Below are positions 11,239 through 20,491 of a stretch of DNA of 64,000 nt, one piece after another. Under the pieces are notes generated by a model, which was given only the letters and a program-made list of their open reading frames with translations, was not told the origin of the DNA and searched no databases. Every line of letters begins with the position of its first letter. Positions within the stretch are counted from its first letter, which is position 1. Source of the DNA: Rhizobium deserti (GTDB lineage: Bacteria; Pseudomonadota; Alphaproteobacteria; Rhizobiales; Rhizobiaceae); NCBI RefSeq assembly GCF_004358025.1, contig NZ_SMTL01000004.1, positions 248,001 to 312,000 on the forward strand, read 5' to 3'. The position numbers and the translations under genes were made by a program.

Positions 11239-12363
11239 ATGAGCCGCATCGCATCCATCGAAATCTCGCACCATCGTCTACCGCTCGATCCGCCGTTCAA
11301 GGCGAGCTGGGATGGCAGGCCGCGACACTATTTCGATGCAACCATCGTTCGGGTCCGAGACGAGGACGGTCGCGAAGGCATCGGCTCCGGCGACCTGATG
11401 AAAGGGTTCGAAGGCCACGAGGAACTTTTCATCGGTCACGATCCACGTCATCTCGAACGGCATTACGAAGTGCTCTCGCATATCAATTTCCATTACGGCC
11501 GCTGCTGGCCAATGGACCTGGCGTTGTGGGACCTTGCCGGCAAGGTGACCAGGGAGCCCGTCTGGCGCATGCTCGGGGGCCGGGCCGACCGCGTGCGGCT
11601 CTACGCATCGTCGGGCGTTCTGCGCGAGCCTTCTGCGATGGCAGAGCAAGCGGAGCGCTATGTGGAGGAAGGCTTCCCCGCGATGAAGGTGCGCTTCTCG
11701 TCGTCTGCCGGCGGGCGGTCGACTTGGCGCGACGATATCAAGGCGCTGGAGGCAATTCGCGCCCGGATCAGCGACCGGCTAGAGCTGATGGTCGATTGTA
11801 ACCAAGGCTGGCGCATGCCATGGGATACGACGCTAGCCTGGACATTCAAGGATGCAGTGGCGGTGGCGAAGGAGCTCGAGCGGCTGAGTATTTACTGGAT
11901 GGAGGAGCCGCTGCACCGCTCCGACCTCAAGGGCATGAAGTCGCTGAAGGAGGCGACGTCTGTCCGCATCGCCGGCGGCGAGATGACCCGCGAGCTTTCC
12001 GACTTCCGCGGCATTATCGAAGAGCGCGCCTTCGACGTGATCCAGCCGGATGTGGCCCTGGTCGGCGGCATTACTGGTTGCCGGCGGCTTGTTTATCACG
12101 CGCGCGAGGCAGGCTTAATGTTCACGCCGCATAGCTGGACCAATGGTATTGGCATGCTGGCCAACGCGCATCTGACGGCGGGCGCCGGCGACGCTCCCTT
12201 CCTCGAATATCCTTACGACAAACCGGAATGGAGTGAGGCAAGACGCGATTTCATCCTGGCAGCGCCACTGAAGCACGCCGACGGGTGGCTGAACCTCAAT
12301 GACGCGCCAGGGCTCGGTATTCAATTAGATGAAGACCGGCTAAAGGCGACGCGGATCGATTGA
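11239..12363 (+). CDS. Enolase-superfamily enzyme, mandelate racemase subgroup (acid-sugar dehydratase or racemase)
   Basis: A 374-residue enzyme of the mandelate racemase/muconate lactonizing family. The acid-base and metal residues are in place: K150-x-R152 on the second strand, D186, E222 and E248 as magnesium ligands, D271, and H298 in TPHSWTNG. The KxR form (rather than KxK) and the D/H dyad point to the mandelate racemase subgroup, which dehydrates or racemises hydroxy-acids. It lies 15 bases after the aldehyde dehydrogenase, so its substrate may be an acid entering or leaving that pathway. The stop codon abuts the stop of the convergent kinase gene with no spacer. Confidence 0.85.
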   Translation: MSRIASIEISHHRLPLDPPFKASWDGRPRHYFDATIVRVRDEDGREGIGSGDLMKGFEGHEELFIGHDPRHLERHYEVLSHINFHYGRCWPMDLALWDLAGKVTREPVWRMLGGRADRVRLYASSGVLREPSAMAEQAERYVEEGFPAMKVRFSSSAGGRSTWRDDIKALEAIRARISDRLELMVDCNQGWRMPWDTTLAWTFKDAVAVAKELERLSIYWMEEPLHRSDLKGMKSLKEATSVRIAGGEMTRELSDFRGIIEERAFDVIQPDVALVGGITGCRRLVYHAREAGLMFTPHSWTNGIGMLANAHLTAGAGDAPFLEYPYDKPEWSEARRDFILAAPLKHADGWLNLNDAPGLGIQLDEDRLKATRID

Positions 12364-13497
12364 TCACGAGGCGGAAGACGAATGGGTAATCCGGCTTACG
12401 TCGGTCACGATCTCGTACCGCAGGCCGGAGGGATCGAAGGTCAACACAGCTTGGCCACCGAAGTCGCTAGGAACGACCCGCGCGATCAGGAGAGAGCCAA
12501 AGCCCTTTCGCGACGGCAGCGAAACCGTCGGGCCACCGGTTTCGCTCCAGCCGAAGTGAAACTTCCGACCATCATCACCATCAACAAGGTCCCAGGATAT
12601 CCGAACATGTCCAGCCGCGTCTTTTAGGGCGCCGTACTTGATGGAGTTTGTCACCAGCTCGTTCACGGCAAGCGCAAGCGACAGGGCTTGGCGTTCGGAC
12701 AACCGCATCGGTGGCCCGCTGATGACGAACCGCTCTTGGCCTGCGTCGTGGGGTGACAGGGCGCCGGCAATGACATCGCTGATATCGGCGTCAAAGCGGC
12801 TCTTGCCGGTCAGGATGTCATGCGTGTTGGCGAGTGCCGTGAGACGCTGAAGCAGAACCTCCCTGGCGTCGGCTGCAGACACAGCATGGCGCAGGGTCTG
12901 GTTGGCAATCGACGTCACCATGGCCAGCGTGTTCTTGATGCGGTGCTGCAGTTCGCTGTTCAGGAGGCGCGACTGCTGCTCTGCCTGAACCTTGGATGTG
13001 GTCTCGATGACAGTATCGAGCAATCCGGCAATCCGGCCCTGATCATCGTGAAGCGGGCTATAGCAGAAGGTGAAGTAGGCCTGTTCTAGATACCCAAACC
13101 GATCGATCTCGAGCGGAAAATCTTCGATGAACGTCGCTTCGCCTGCGTAGGCCCTATCCGCAATCTCGCTCACCGACGCCCAGGCTTCCTTCCAGACCTC
13201 GGAAAACGGCTGCCCCATGGCCTCCGGCTTCTTGCCGAGAATCGGCTTGAAGGCATCATTGTAGATGGTCGTCAGTTCCGGACCCCATACAATGGCTGCC
13301 GGGAAACGGGATGCGAGGATTGTGGAAACGGTCGTCTTCAACGCGACCGGCCAGCCTTGAACTGGTCCCAAGGGCGTGGCGGTCCAATCGAAACTGCGGA
13401 TGAGCTTGCCGACTTCTCCGCCGCCTTTCAGAAAATAAAGTGGATCGATTTCTCGCAATACCGTTCCTTGGCCGAAGCAGAACAAGTTATTCTTCAT
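12364..13497 (-). CDS. PAS-containing HWE-family sensor histidine kinase
   Basis: A 377-residue soluble sensor kinase without membrane segments. A PAS-like domain covers about residues 55-165. It is followed by the phosphoacceptor helix with H185 in LQHRIKNT, an N-box around residue 275 (NELVTNSIKYGAL) and the WSE motif of HWE kinases near residue 320 (FGWSETGG). HWE kinases are abundant in rhizobia and often act with response regulators in the general stress response or light/redox sensing. No partner regulator is adjacent. Signal and target are unknown. Confidence 0.87.
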   Translation of the reverse strand: MKNNLFCFGQGTVLREIDPLYFLKGGGEVGKLIRSFDWTATPLGPVQGWPVALKTTVSTILASRFPAAIVWGPELTTIYNDAFKPILGKKPEAMGQPFSEVWKEAWASVSEIADRAYAGEATFIEDFPLEIDRFGYLEQAYFTFCYSPLHDDQGRIAGLLDTVIETTSKVQAEQQSRLLNSELQHRIKNTLAMVTSIANQTLRHAVSAADAREVLLQRLTALANTHDILTGKSRFDADISDVIAGALSPHDAGQERFVISGPPMRLSERQALSLALAVNELVTNSIKYGALKDAAGHVRISWDLVDGDDGRKFHFGWSETGGPTVSLPSRKGFGSLLIARVVPSDFGGQAVLTFDPSGLRYEIVTDVSRITHSSSAS

Positions 13498-13695
13498 GTT
13501 GGCCAGTGCAGCCTGTTTGGCAAGAGTTACAATGATATTGGGGCCTTGCTGGCACGATCGTGCGCGTGTTCATCAGTTTATTTTAGCTGCTCCGTCGGCA
13601 TCCGGTGCTCTGACGCTTGCCAATCGCTTGTTCAAGAGGAAGGAATAGCGGCGACAGCGCGTTCAGCGCGGGTCATGGCCAAGGGGAGACTATAT

Positions 13696-14511
13696 ATGCA
13701 GGCCGCATTGCCTATGTACGACTGGCCCGAAGTAAGATGGGCAAGCGAGGCTTTGTGGGCAACGCTACAAGTCAGCTTTGCCAAGCACGGAATCGAGGCG
13801 CCGCCGAAACTCTGTCAACCAGGCGATCTCATGTCGTTGTGGCAAAGTTTCGACCTAGTTCTCGCCCAGACCTGCGGGCTGCCCTATGCAACGTCGCTTC
13901 GTAGCCGCGTTCGTCTGGTCGGAACACCTTCCTACGATATCGGCTGTGCGCCGGGGTTTTATTACAGCGTCCTCATAACGCCAGCAGGACATGCGTTTGA
14001 TGGACTGGAGCGGTTTTTCGGCCGGATTGCCGTCAACGGCACGGATTCCCAGTCCGGCTTCGCGGCATTGCAACTGGCATTGCTGCGCCCGAATGGCAGT
14101 CCCCGTGGTGCGCTCGACATCTGCCAGACCGGATCTCATCGGGCATCCATCAAGGCGGTTGCGGAAGGTCGGGCGGAGCTTGCGGCGATCGACGTCGTTT
14201 CGTTCAAGCTTGCTTTGCGGCACATGCCGGAAACGGCGGCTGTGACGGTCGTCGGCTGTACGTCGCCGACGCCCGGCCTGCCTCTGATTACCGCAAGACC
14301 TGCCGTGGAGCTCGAGCCGATGCGTGCAGCGGTGCGGGAAGCTATAGTCGGTCTCGGCAACGAATGCCGCAAGGCGCTGCTGATCACCGGTTTCGAAGTT
14401 ATCGAGGACCGGGCCTATGATGTCGTGGAGGCAGGCTGGCGGTTGTTGGAGGATCGGGGCCTCGCCTATACTGGGCAGTCCGCTGATATCGCCGCGGTCG
14501 GGCTCCGATGA
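13696..14511 (+). CDS. PhnD-like substrate-binding-fold protein without signal peptide
   Basis: This 271-residue protein resembles the PhnD/phosphonate-type ABC transporter binding proteins (SxFDLVLAQTCGLPY, SGFAALQLALL, SHRASIKAVAEGRAELAAIDVVSF). The ATG at 13696 has a strong AAGGGGAG site seven bases upstream. Neither this start nor any upstream in-frame codon gives a signal peptide, so the protein should stay in the cytoplasm; no ABC permease or ATPase gene is nearby. Its last codon overlaps the start of the LysR gene (ATGA), which ties its synthesis to that regulator. A role as an intracellular ligand-binding partner of the formate regulator is speculative. Confidence 0.75.
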   Translation: MQAALPMYDWPEVRWASEALWATLQVSFAKHGIEAPPKLCQPGDLMSLWQSFDLVLAQTCGLPYATSLRSRVRLVGTPSYDIGCAPGFYYSVLITPAGHAFDGLERFFGRIAVNGTDSQSGFAALQLALLRPNGSPRGALDICQTGSHRASIKAVAEGRAELAAIDVVSFKLALRHMPETAAVTVVGCTSPTPGLPLITARPAVELEPMRAAVREAIVGLGNECRKALLITGFEVIEDRAYDVVEAGWRLLEDRGLAYTGQSADIAAVGLR

Positions 14512-15401
14512 TCGACAAGCTGGAATTCTTCATCGCCTTGGCGCGCGAAGGACATTTCGGACGGGCTGCCGAGGAATCCGGTATTTCGCAGCCCTCGCTT
14601 TCGGCGGCGATCCGCCAGCTTGAAGAAACGCTCGGCGTTCAGCTGGTTGTCCGGGGCTCCCGGTACCAGGGCCTGACGCCGGAAGGCCAGCGTGTGCTTG
14701 AATGGGCGCGGCGGATCGTCGGCGATGCCCGCACCATGCGGGAAGAGATGCGCGCGGCGCGCAAGGGCCTAGTCGGGCATATCAGGCTAGCGGTAATACC
14801 GACGGCATTGGCCATGGTGCCGCGCCTGACGGAGCCTTTCCAGGAAAAGCATCCGGAAGTCACCTTCTCCGTCGTTTCGCGAAATTCCCTGCAGGTCCTG
14901 AGCCAGCTCGACAATTTTGAGATCGATGCCGGCCTGACCTATCTCGACAATGAGCCGTTGGGCCGCGTCACCAGCGTTCCGCTTTATGCGGAACGCTACA
15001 ATCTCGTCACGGCCACCGGGACGCTGCTCGCGGAGCGGGAAAACGTGACCTGGAAGGAGATGGCCGATCTTAGGCTTTGTCTATTGACGCCGGACATGCA
15101 GAACCGCCGCATCATCAACCAGCATCTGGCAGAAGCCGGTGTCACCATCAAGCCTATGCTGGAATCAAACTCCATGGTTGTGCTTCTGTCGCATGTCGGC
15201 ACCGGCCGATGGGCGAGCATCATGCCGCGCAATGTGGCGCGTTCCTTCGGATTCGCAAAGCAAATCCGAACAATTCCGCTCGTGGAACCCGAAGCGAGCC
15301 ACGTAGTCGGGCTGGTTGCAACGCATCGTGAACCGTTCACACCTTTGGTATCTGCGCTCCTTCATGAGGCACGCAGCCTAGCGCCAAGCGCCATGGTTTA
15401 A
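14508..15401 (+). CDS. LysR-family regulator of the formate dehydrogenase operon (probable)
   Basis: A 297-residue LysR protein: winged helix-turn-helix at residues 1-60 (MIDKLEFFIALAREGHFGRA, then SQPSLSAAIRQLEETLG) and a standard effector domain. It overlaps the PhnD-like gene by four bases and ends 158 bases before fdsG on the same strand. This position matches the LysR genes found next to fds operons in other proteobacteria, so activation of formate dehydrogenase synthesis by formate or a related signal is likely. A palindrome at its stop codon could be its binding site. Confidence 0.88.
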   Translation: MIDKLEFFIALAREGHFGRAAEESGISQPSLSAAIRQLEETLGVQLVVRGSRYQGLTPEGQRVLEWARRIVGDARTMREEMRAARKGLVGHIRLAVIPTALAMVPRLTEPFQEKHPEVTFSVVSRNSLQVLSQLDNFEIDAGLTYLDNEPLGRVTSVPLYAERYNLVTATGTLLAERENVTWKEMADLRLCLLTPDMQNRRIINQHLAEAGVTIKPMLESNSMVVLLSHVGTGRWASIMPRNVARSFGFAKQIRTIPLVEPEASHVVGLVATHREPFTPLVSALLHEARSLAPSAMV

Positions 15402-15415
15402 TAGTTTTTTTCTAT
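15401..15415. promoter_or_regulatory. Candidate LysR box upstream of fdsG
   Basis: ATAG (15401-15404), seven T residues and CTAT (15412-15415) give an inverted repeat with the T-N11-A spacing of LysR sites. It starts within the stop codon of the LysR gene and lies 145 bases before fdsG. The T-run makes the inner part low in complexity, so this is only a candidate operator. Confidence 0.35.
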
Positions 15416-15559
15416 CGCGTAACCAGACAGCTTTATTGACGCTGGAACCATAGATTGCGACATTCTGGCGAGCGAACATAACGGGTTCGCCGATATCCGA
15501 TCGCGACGGCTTGATGAGGAGCATGCAAGCCGCGGGATCCCGCCGGGAGGCTTGTTGAC

Positions 15560-16039
15560 ATGAACATACGCGTTTCCGCCAGCGACGTGGCAGAGCGGAC
15601 GCTCGGTATCATCAGGGATCTCAAGCATCTCGAAGGTCCGATGCTGCCGATCCTGCATGCCATACAGGCTGAGTTCGGCTATGTGCCGGAAGAGGTCAAG
15701 CCTCTCATTGCCAGCGAGCTCAACCTGTCGCGCGCCGAAGTTCACGGTGTCGTCACCTTCTATCACGAATTTCGCGATCATCCGGCCGGGCGGCATGTGC
15801 TGAAGCTCTGTCGTGCCGAAGCATGTCAGGCGATGGGAAGCGATCGCCTAGCGGACCGGGTCCGGCAATTGCTCGGGATCGATTTCCACCAGACGACATT
15901 GGACAGGGCGGTGACTTTGGAACCTGTATTCTGTCTCGGGCTCTGCGCCTGTGCGCCGGCCGCGATGCTGGATGGCGAAGTCTATGGCCGTGTCGATGAA
16001 CACTGTCTTTCCGAAATCATGGCGGAGGTACGCCAATGA
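15560..16039 (+). CDS. fdsG: NAD-dependent formate dehydrogenase gamma subunit (NuoE-like)
   Basis: FdsG (159 residues) is the thioredoxin-like [2Fe-2S] subunit of the soluble molybdenum formate dehydrogenase, homologous to NuoE of complex I. The four cluster cysteines are visible in LCRAEACQAMGS (about residues 91-96) and in FCLGLCACAP near residue 131. It passes electrons towards the FMN/NAD site of FdsB. The ATG at 15560 follows a GGGAGG site. Its stop overlaps fdsB by four bases. It is the first gene of the fds operon. Confidence 0.95.
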   Translation: MNIRVSASDVAERTLGIIRDLKHLEGPMLPILHAIQAEFGYVPEEVKPLIASELNLSRAEVHGVVTFYHEFRDHPAGRHVLKLCRAEACQAMGSDRLADRVRQLLGIDFHQTTLDRAVTLEPVFCLGLCACAPAAMLDGEVYGRVDEHCLSEIMAEVRQ

Positions 16040-17592
16040 CGGTGACGATCTACGTGCCGCGCGATGCCGCAGCGCTCGCGCTCGGGGCCGAGAAGGTGGC
16101 GAAGGCGATTACCCAGGAGATCGTCGCCCGCGGCCTCGATGTTAAGGTTGTGCGCAACGGCTCGCGCGGCATGTTTTGGCTGGAGCCTCTGGTTGAGGTG
16201 GAGACGGACAAGGGCCGCATCGCCTATGGCCCGGTCAAAGCCGGAGATGTCGGCGGGCTGTTCGATAATGGCTTGCTTGACGGCGCCGATCATCCCCTCT
16301 GTCTGGGGCTGACGGAGGAGATCGAATTCCTTCGTCAGCAAACGCGCCTTACCTTTGCCCGCTGCGGCATTATCGACCCGCTGTCGATCGAAGACTACCG
16401 CGCCCATCACGGGTTTGCCGGCCTTGAGAAGGCCATTGCCATGGCTTCCGCCGATATCGTCAAGCAGGTTACCGATAGCGGCTTGCGAGGCCGGGGTGGT
16501 GCCGGCTTCCCGACGGGCATCAAATGGAAGACGGTAATGGATGCGCCGGCCGGCCAGAAATACATCGTCTGCAATGCCGACGAGGGCGACAGCGCCACAT
16601 TCGCCGACAGGATGATCATGGAAGGCGATCCCTTCGTCCTGATCGAAGGCATGGCGATCGCCGGCATCGCGACAGGCGCCACGAAGGGCTACGTCTACAT
16701 TCGATCGGAATACCCGCATGCGATCGCGACGATGCGCCAGGCCGTCGAGGTCGCCCGGGCCGCTGGCGTTCTGGGGCAGTCGGTTCTCGGTTCGCAACAC
16801 AGTTTTGACCTTGGCATCCGCTCGGGTGCCGGCGCCTATGTCTGCGGCGAAGAAACCTCGCTCCTGAATTCGCTTGAGGGCAAGCGTGGCATCGTGCGCG
16901 CCAAACCGCCGCTGCCGGCCTTGCAAGGCTTTCTCGGCCAGCCGACAGTCGTCAACAACGTCATCTCGCTGGCGTCCGTGCCCGTCATCATGGATCAGGG
17001 CTCGGAATATTATAAAAACTTCGGCATGGGCCGTTCGCGCGGCACAATACCGATCCAGATCGCCGGCAATGTCAAACACGGCGGCCTGTTCGAAACGGCG
17101 TTCGGCCTGACGCTCGGCGAGATCGTCGACCGGATCGGCGGCGGTACGGCAACCGGTCGGCCGGTGAAAGCCGTGCAGGTGGGCGGCCCGCTCGGTGCCT
17201 ACTTCCCGCGCCCCCTGTTCGACACGCCGTTTGACTATGAAGCCTTCGCCGCGAAAGACGGGCTGATCGGCCATGCCGGCATTACGGTCTTCGATGATTC
17301 AGCTGACATGCTGAAGCAGGCGCGTTTTGCTATGGAATTCTGCGCCATCGAAAGCTGCGGCAAGTGCACGCCCTGCCGCATCGGCTCGACCCGCGGTGTG
17401 GAAACGGCCGACAAGATCATGGCCGGGATCGAGCCGGAGAAGAACAAGGCTTTGCTGGCGGATCTCTGCAACACAATGAAATTCGGCTCGCTCTGCGCTC
17501 TGGGCGGCTTCACGCCCTATCCGGTCATGAGCGCGATGAACCATTTTCCGGAGGATTTCGCTCCGGTACCCCTAATCGAAGCGGCGGAGTAA
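16036..17592 (+). CDS. fdsB: NAD-dependent formate dehydrogenase beta subunit (NuoF-like, FMN/NAD-binding)
   Basis: FdsB (518 residues) is the diaphorase subunit that takes electrons from the iron-sulfur chain and reduces NAD+. An N-terminal thioredoxin-like region (about 1-110) is followed by the NuoF core: the NADH-binding GRGGAGFPTG around residue 154, the FMN motif near residue 185 and GAYVCGEETSLLNS near 270. The [4Fe-4S] site is SCGKCTPCRIGSTRG near residue 440. It is fused as usual for this family. The spacer to fdsA is four bases, indicating coupled translation. Confidence 0.96.
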   Translation: MTVTIYVPRDAAALALGAEKVAKAITQEIVARGLDVKVVRNGSRGMFWLEPLVEVETDKGRIAYGPVKAGDVGGLFDNGLLDGADHPLCLGLTEEIEFLRQQTRLTFARCGIIDPLSIEDYRAHHGFAGLEKAIAMASADIVKQVTDSGLRGRGGAGFPTGIKWKTVMDAPAGQKYIVCNADEGDSATFADRMIMEGDPFVLIEGMAIAGIATGATKGYVYIRSEYPHAIATMRQAVEVARAAGVLGQSVLGSQHSFDLGIRSGAGAYVCGEETSLLNSLEGKRGIVRAKPPLPALQGFLGQPTVVNNVISLASVPVIMDQGSEYYKNFGMGRSRGTIPIQIAGNVKHGGLFETAFGLTLGEIVDRIGGGTATGRPVKAVQVGGPLGAYFPRPLFDTPFDYEAFAAKDGLIGHAGITVFDDSADMLKQARFAMEFCAIESCGKCTPCRIGSTRGVETADKIMAGIEPEKNKALLADLCNTMKFGSLCALGGFTPYPVMSAMNHFPEDFAPVPLIEAAE

Positions 17593-17596
17593 CATC

Positions 17597-20491
17597 ATGT
17601 CCCTCGTTCATGAAATAGATTACGGCACGCCCGCTTCCCGGTCGCAAGCGCAGGTTTCACTCACCATTGACGGTCGGACCATCACCGTGCCGGAAGGCAC
17701 GTCGATCATGCGGGCTTCGATGGAAGCCGGCATCCAGGTGCCGAAACTCTGCGCCACCGATATGGTCGATGCGTTCGGCTCCTGCCGCCTCTGCCTGGTG
17801 GAGATCGAAGGCCGCAACGGTACGCCCGCCTCCTGCACCACCCCTGTCATGCCGGGCATGGTCGTGCACACCCAGACAGGCCGGCTGAAGGACATCCGCC
17901 GCGGCGTCATGGAGCTTTACATCTCCGATCATCCGCTTGACTGTCTCACCTGCGCCGCCAACGGGGACTGCGAACTGCAGGACATGGCCGGGGCAGTGGG
18001 CCTCCGCGATGTTCGGTACGGCTATGAGGGCGACAACCACGTCAAGGCCCGCAACGACGGCGCGATCAACGCCAAATGGATGCCCAAGGACGAGTCTAAT
18101 CCCTATTTCACCTATGACCCGTCGAAATGCATCGTCTGCTCCCGCTGTGTGCGCGCGTGCGAAGAAGTGCAGGGCACATTTGCGCTGACCATCGAGGGCC
18201 GCGGTTTCGAAAGCCGCGTGTCGCCTGGCATGCACGAGCACTTTCTGGATTCCGAATGCGTTTCCTGCGGCGCCTGCGTGCAGGCCTGCCCGACGGCAAC
18301 ACTGACGGAAAAATCCGTGATCGCCATCGGCCAGCCTGAACATTCAGCGGTCACCACCTGCGCCTATTGCGGCGTCGGCTGCTCCTTCAAGGCGGAGATG
18401 CGCGGCGAAGAGCTGGTCCGCATGGTGCCCTGGAAGGATGGCCAGGCCAACCGCGGCCATTCCTGCGTCAAAGGCCGCTTTGCCTACGGATATGCGACCC
18501 ACAAGGACCGCATCCTCAACCCGATGATCCGCGAGAATATCTCCGATCTATGGCGGGAAGTGACCTGGGAAGAAGCATTTGCGCATGTCGCATCGGAATT
18601 CAGGCGCATCCAATACCAGTACGGCCGTGAATCAATCGGCGGCATCACCTCCTCGCGCTGCACCAATGAAGAAACCTTTCTCGTCCAGAAGCTGATCCGC
18701 GCCGGCTTCGGCAACAACAATGTCGATACCTGCGCCCGCGTCTGCCATTCGCCGACCGGCTACGGGCTCGGCCAGGCGTTCGGCACATCGGCCGGCACTC
18801 AGAATTTCGACAGCGTCGAGCAGTCGGACGTTGTGATCGTCATAGGCGCCAATCCGACCGACGGCCATCCGGTCTTCGGCTCGCGGCTCAAGAAGCGGCT
18901 GCGCGGTTCTCCAGGTAAAGAGGGCGCCAAGCTGATCGTCATCGATCCGCGCCGCATCGACCTCGTCAAGACGCCGCATGTGGAGGCGGCCTATCACCTA
19001 CCCCTGCAGCCGGGCACCAATGTCGCGGTCATGACGGCACTGGCACATGTCATCGTGACCGAAGGACTGTTTGCCGAGCAGTTCATCCGCGAGCGCTGTG
19101 ACTGGTCGGAATTCGAAGACTGGGCCGCCTTCGTTGCCGAAGAGCAGCATAGTCCGGAAACGACGGAAAAGTTCACCGGCGTGCCGGCCGAACTGGTGCG
19201 CGGCGCAGCGCGGCTTTATGCGACCGGCGGCAATGGTGCAATCTATTACGGCCTCGGCGTCACCGAGCACAGTCAGGGGTCCACAACGGTCATGGCAATC
19301 GCCAATCTCGCCATGGCAACCGGCAATATCGGTCGTCCCGGCGTCGGTGTGAACCCGCTACGCGGCCAGAACAATGTTCAGGGCTCCTGCGACATGGGAT
19401 CCTTCCCGCACGAGCTGCCCGGCTATCGTCATATCTCCGACGATGCGACCCGCGACACGTTCGAGAAGCTTTGGGGTGTGACGCTCAACAACGAGCCGGG
19501 CCTGCGTATCCCCAATATGCTGGATGCTGCCGTCGAAGGCACGTTCAAGGGCATCTACATCCAGGGCGAAGACATCCTTCAGTCCGATCCGGATACCAAG
19601 CACGTCTCGGCAGGCTTGGCGGCGATGGAATGCGTCGTAGTGCACGACCTGTTTCTCAACGAGACCGCCAATTACGCCCATGTCTTCCTGCCGGGCTCGA
19701 CCTTCCTCGAAAAGGATGGGACCTTCACCAATGCCGAGCGCCGCATCAACCGCGTCCGCGAGGTGATGAGCCCGAAGAACGGCTATGCCGACTGGGAAGT
19801 CACGCAGAAGCTGGCGCAGTCCATGGGCTTGAACTGGAACTACGCCCATCCGTCGCAGATCATGGATGAGATTGCTGCCTCCACGCCGAGTTTTGCTGGT
19901 GTTTCCTACGATTACCTGGAAACGATGGGTTCGGTCCAATGGCCCTGCAACGAGAAGTTTCCGGTCGGCTCGCCGATCATGCATGTCGACGGTTTCGTGC
20001 GCGGCAAGGGCAAGTTCATCCGCACGGAATATGTGGCGACGGATGAGCGTACAGGCCCGCGCTTCCCGCTGCTTTTGACCACCGGCCGAATCCTCAGCCA
20101 GTATAATGTCGGGGCGCAGACGCGGCGCACAGAAAACGCCGCCTGGCACGCGGAGGACCGGCTGGAAATCCACCCGCACGACGCCGAACAGCGGGGCATC
20201 AAGGATGGCGACTGGATCAAGCTTGCCAGCCGCTCCGGCGATACGTCGCTGCGTGCGCTGATCACCGATCGGGTGGCACCAGGCGTCGTTTATACGACCT
20301 TTCATCACCCGGACACGCAAGCGAATGTGATCACCACCGACTTCTCCGACTGGGCGACCAACTGCCCGGAATACAAGGTGACTGCGGTGCAGGTCTCGCC
20401 TTCCAACGGTCCGACGGAATGGCAGGAAGATTACAGTGAGCTGTCGCGTCAATCGCGGCGGATCGCTGGCAAGCTGGAGGCGGCGGAATAG
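17597..20491 (+). CDS. fdsA: NAD-dependent formate dehydrogenase alpha subunit (molybdenum, Cys type)
   Basis: FdsA (964 residues) is the catalytic subunit that oxidises formate to CO2 at a bis-molybdopterin guanine dinucleotide centre. In order: a [2Fe-2S] domain (C52, C63, C66, C80), a NuoG-like site (C116, C119, C125), two [4Fe-4S] clusters (C178-C188 and C221-C231), the MGD-proximal cluster (C255, C258, C262, C290) and the active-site C383-H384 in RVCHSPT. The active-site codon is TGC, so no selenocysteine is used. The C-terminal molybdopterin-binding domain ends near residue 930. The TAG stop overlaps the GTG of fdhD by one base. Confidence 0.97.
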   Translation: MSLVHEIDYGTPASRSQAQVSLTIDGRTITVPEGTSIMRASMEAGIQVPKLCATDMVDAFGSCRLCLVEIEGRNGTPASCTTPVMPGMVVHTQTGRLKDIRRGVMELYISDHPLDCLTCAANGDCELQDMAGAVGLRDVRYGYEGDNHVKARNDGAINAKWMPKDESNPYFTYDPSKCIVCSRCVRACEEVQGTFALTIEGRGFESRVSPGMHEHFLDSECVSCGACVQACPTATLTEKSVIAIGQPEHSAVTTCAYCGVGCSFKAEMRGEELVRMVPWKDGQANRGHSCVKGRFAYGYATHKDRILNPMIRENISDLWREVTWEEAFAHVASEFRRIQYQYGRESIGGITSSRCTNEETFLVQKLIRAGFGNNNVDTCARVCHSPTGYGLGQAFGTSAGTQNFDSVEQSDVVIVIGANPTDGHPVFGSRLKKRLRGSPGKEGAKLIVIDPRRIDLVKTPHVEAAYHLPLQPGTNVAVMTALAHVIVTEGLFAEQFIRERCDWSEFEDWAAFVAEEQHSPETTEKFTGVPAELVRGAARLYATGGNGAIYYGLGVTEHSQGSTTVMAIANLAMATGNIGRPGVGVNPLRGQNNVQGSCDMGSFPHELPGYRHISDDATRDTFEKLWGVTLNNEPGLRIPNMLDAAVEGTFKGIYIQGEDILQSDPDTKHVSAGLAAMECVVVHDLFLNETANYAHVFLPGSTFLEKDGTFTNAERRINRVREVMSPKNGYADWEVTQKLAQSMGLNWNYAHPSQIMDEIAASTPSFAGVSYDYLETMGSVQWPCNEKFPVGSPIMHVDGFVRGKGKFIRTEYVATDERTGPRFPLLLTTGRILSQYNVGAQTRRTENAAWHAEDRLEIHPHDAEQRGIKDGDWIKLASRSGDTSLRALITDRVAPGVVYTTFHHPDTQANVITTDFSDWATNCPEYKVTAVQVSPSNGPTEWQEDYSELSRQSRRIAGKLEAAE

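Noticed and set aside
13552..13563. Perfect 12-base palindrome GCACGATCGTGC in the divergent region before the PhnD-like gene
   Set aside because: Six-base arms without a spacer are expected many times in 64 kb; there is no second copy or known consensus.
15514..15558. 14-codon open frame directly before fdsG, possible leader peptide
   Set aside because: It has no good ribosome site and no regulatory codon run, and lies where short frames arise by chance.
17597..20491. Possible selenocysteine formate dehydrogenase
   Set aside because: The active-site codon (residue 383) is TGC for cysteine and no in-frame TGA is present.
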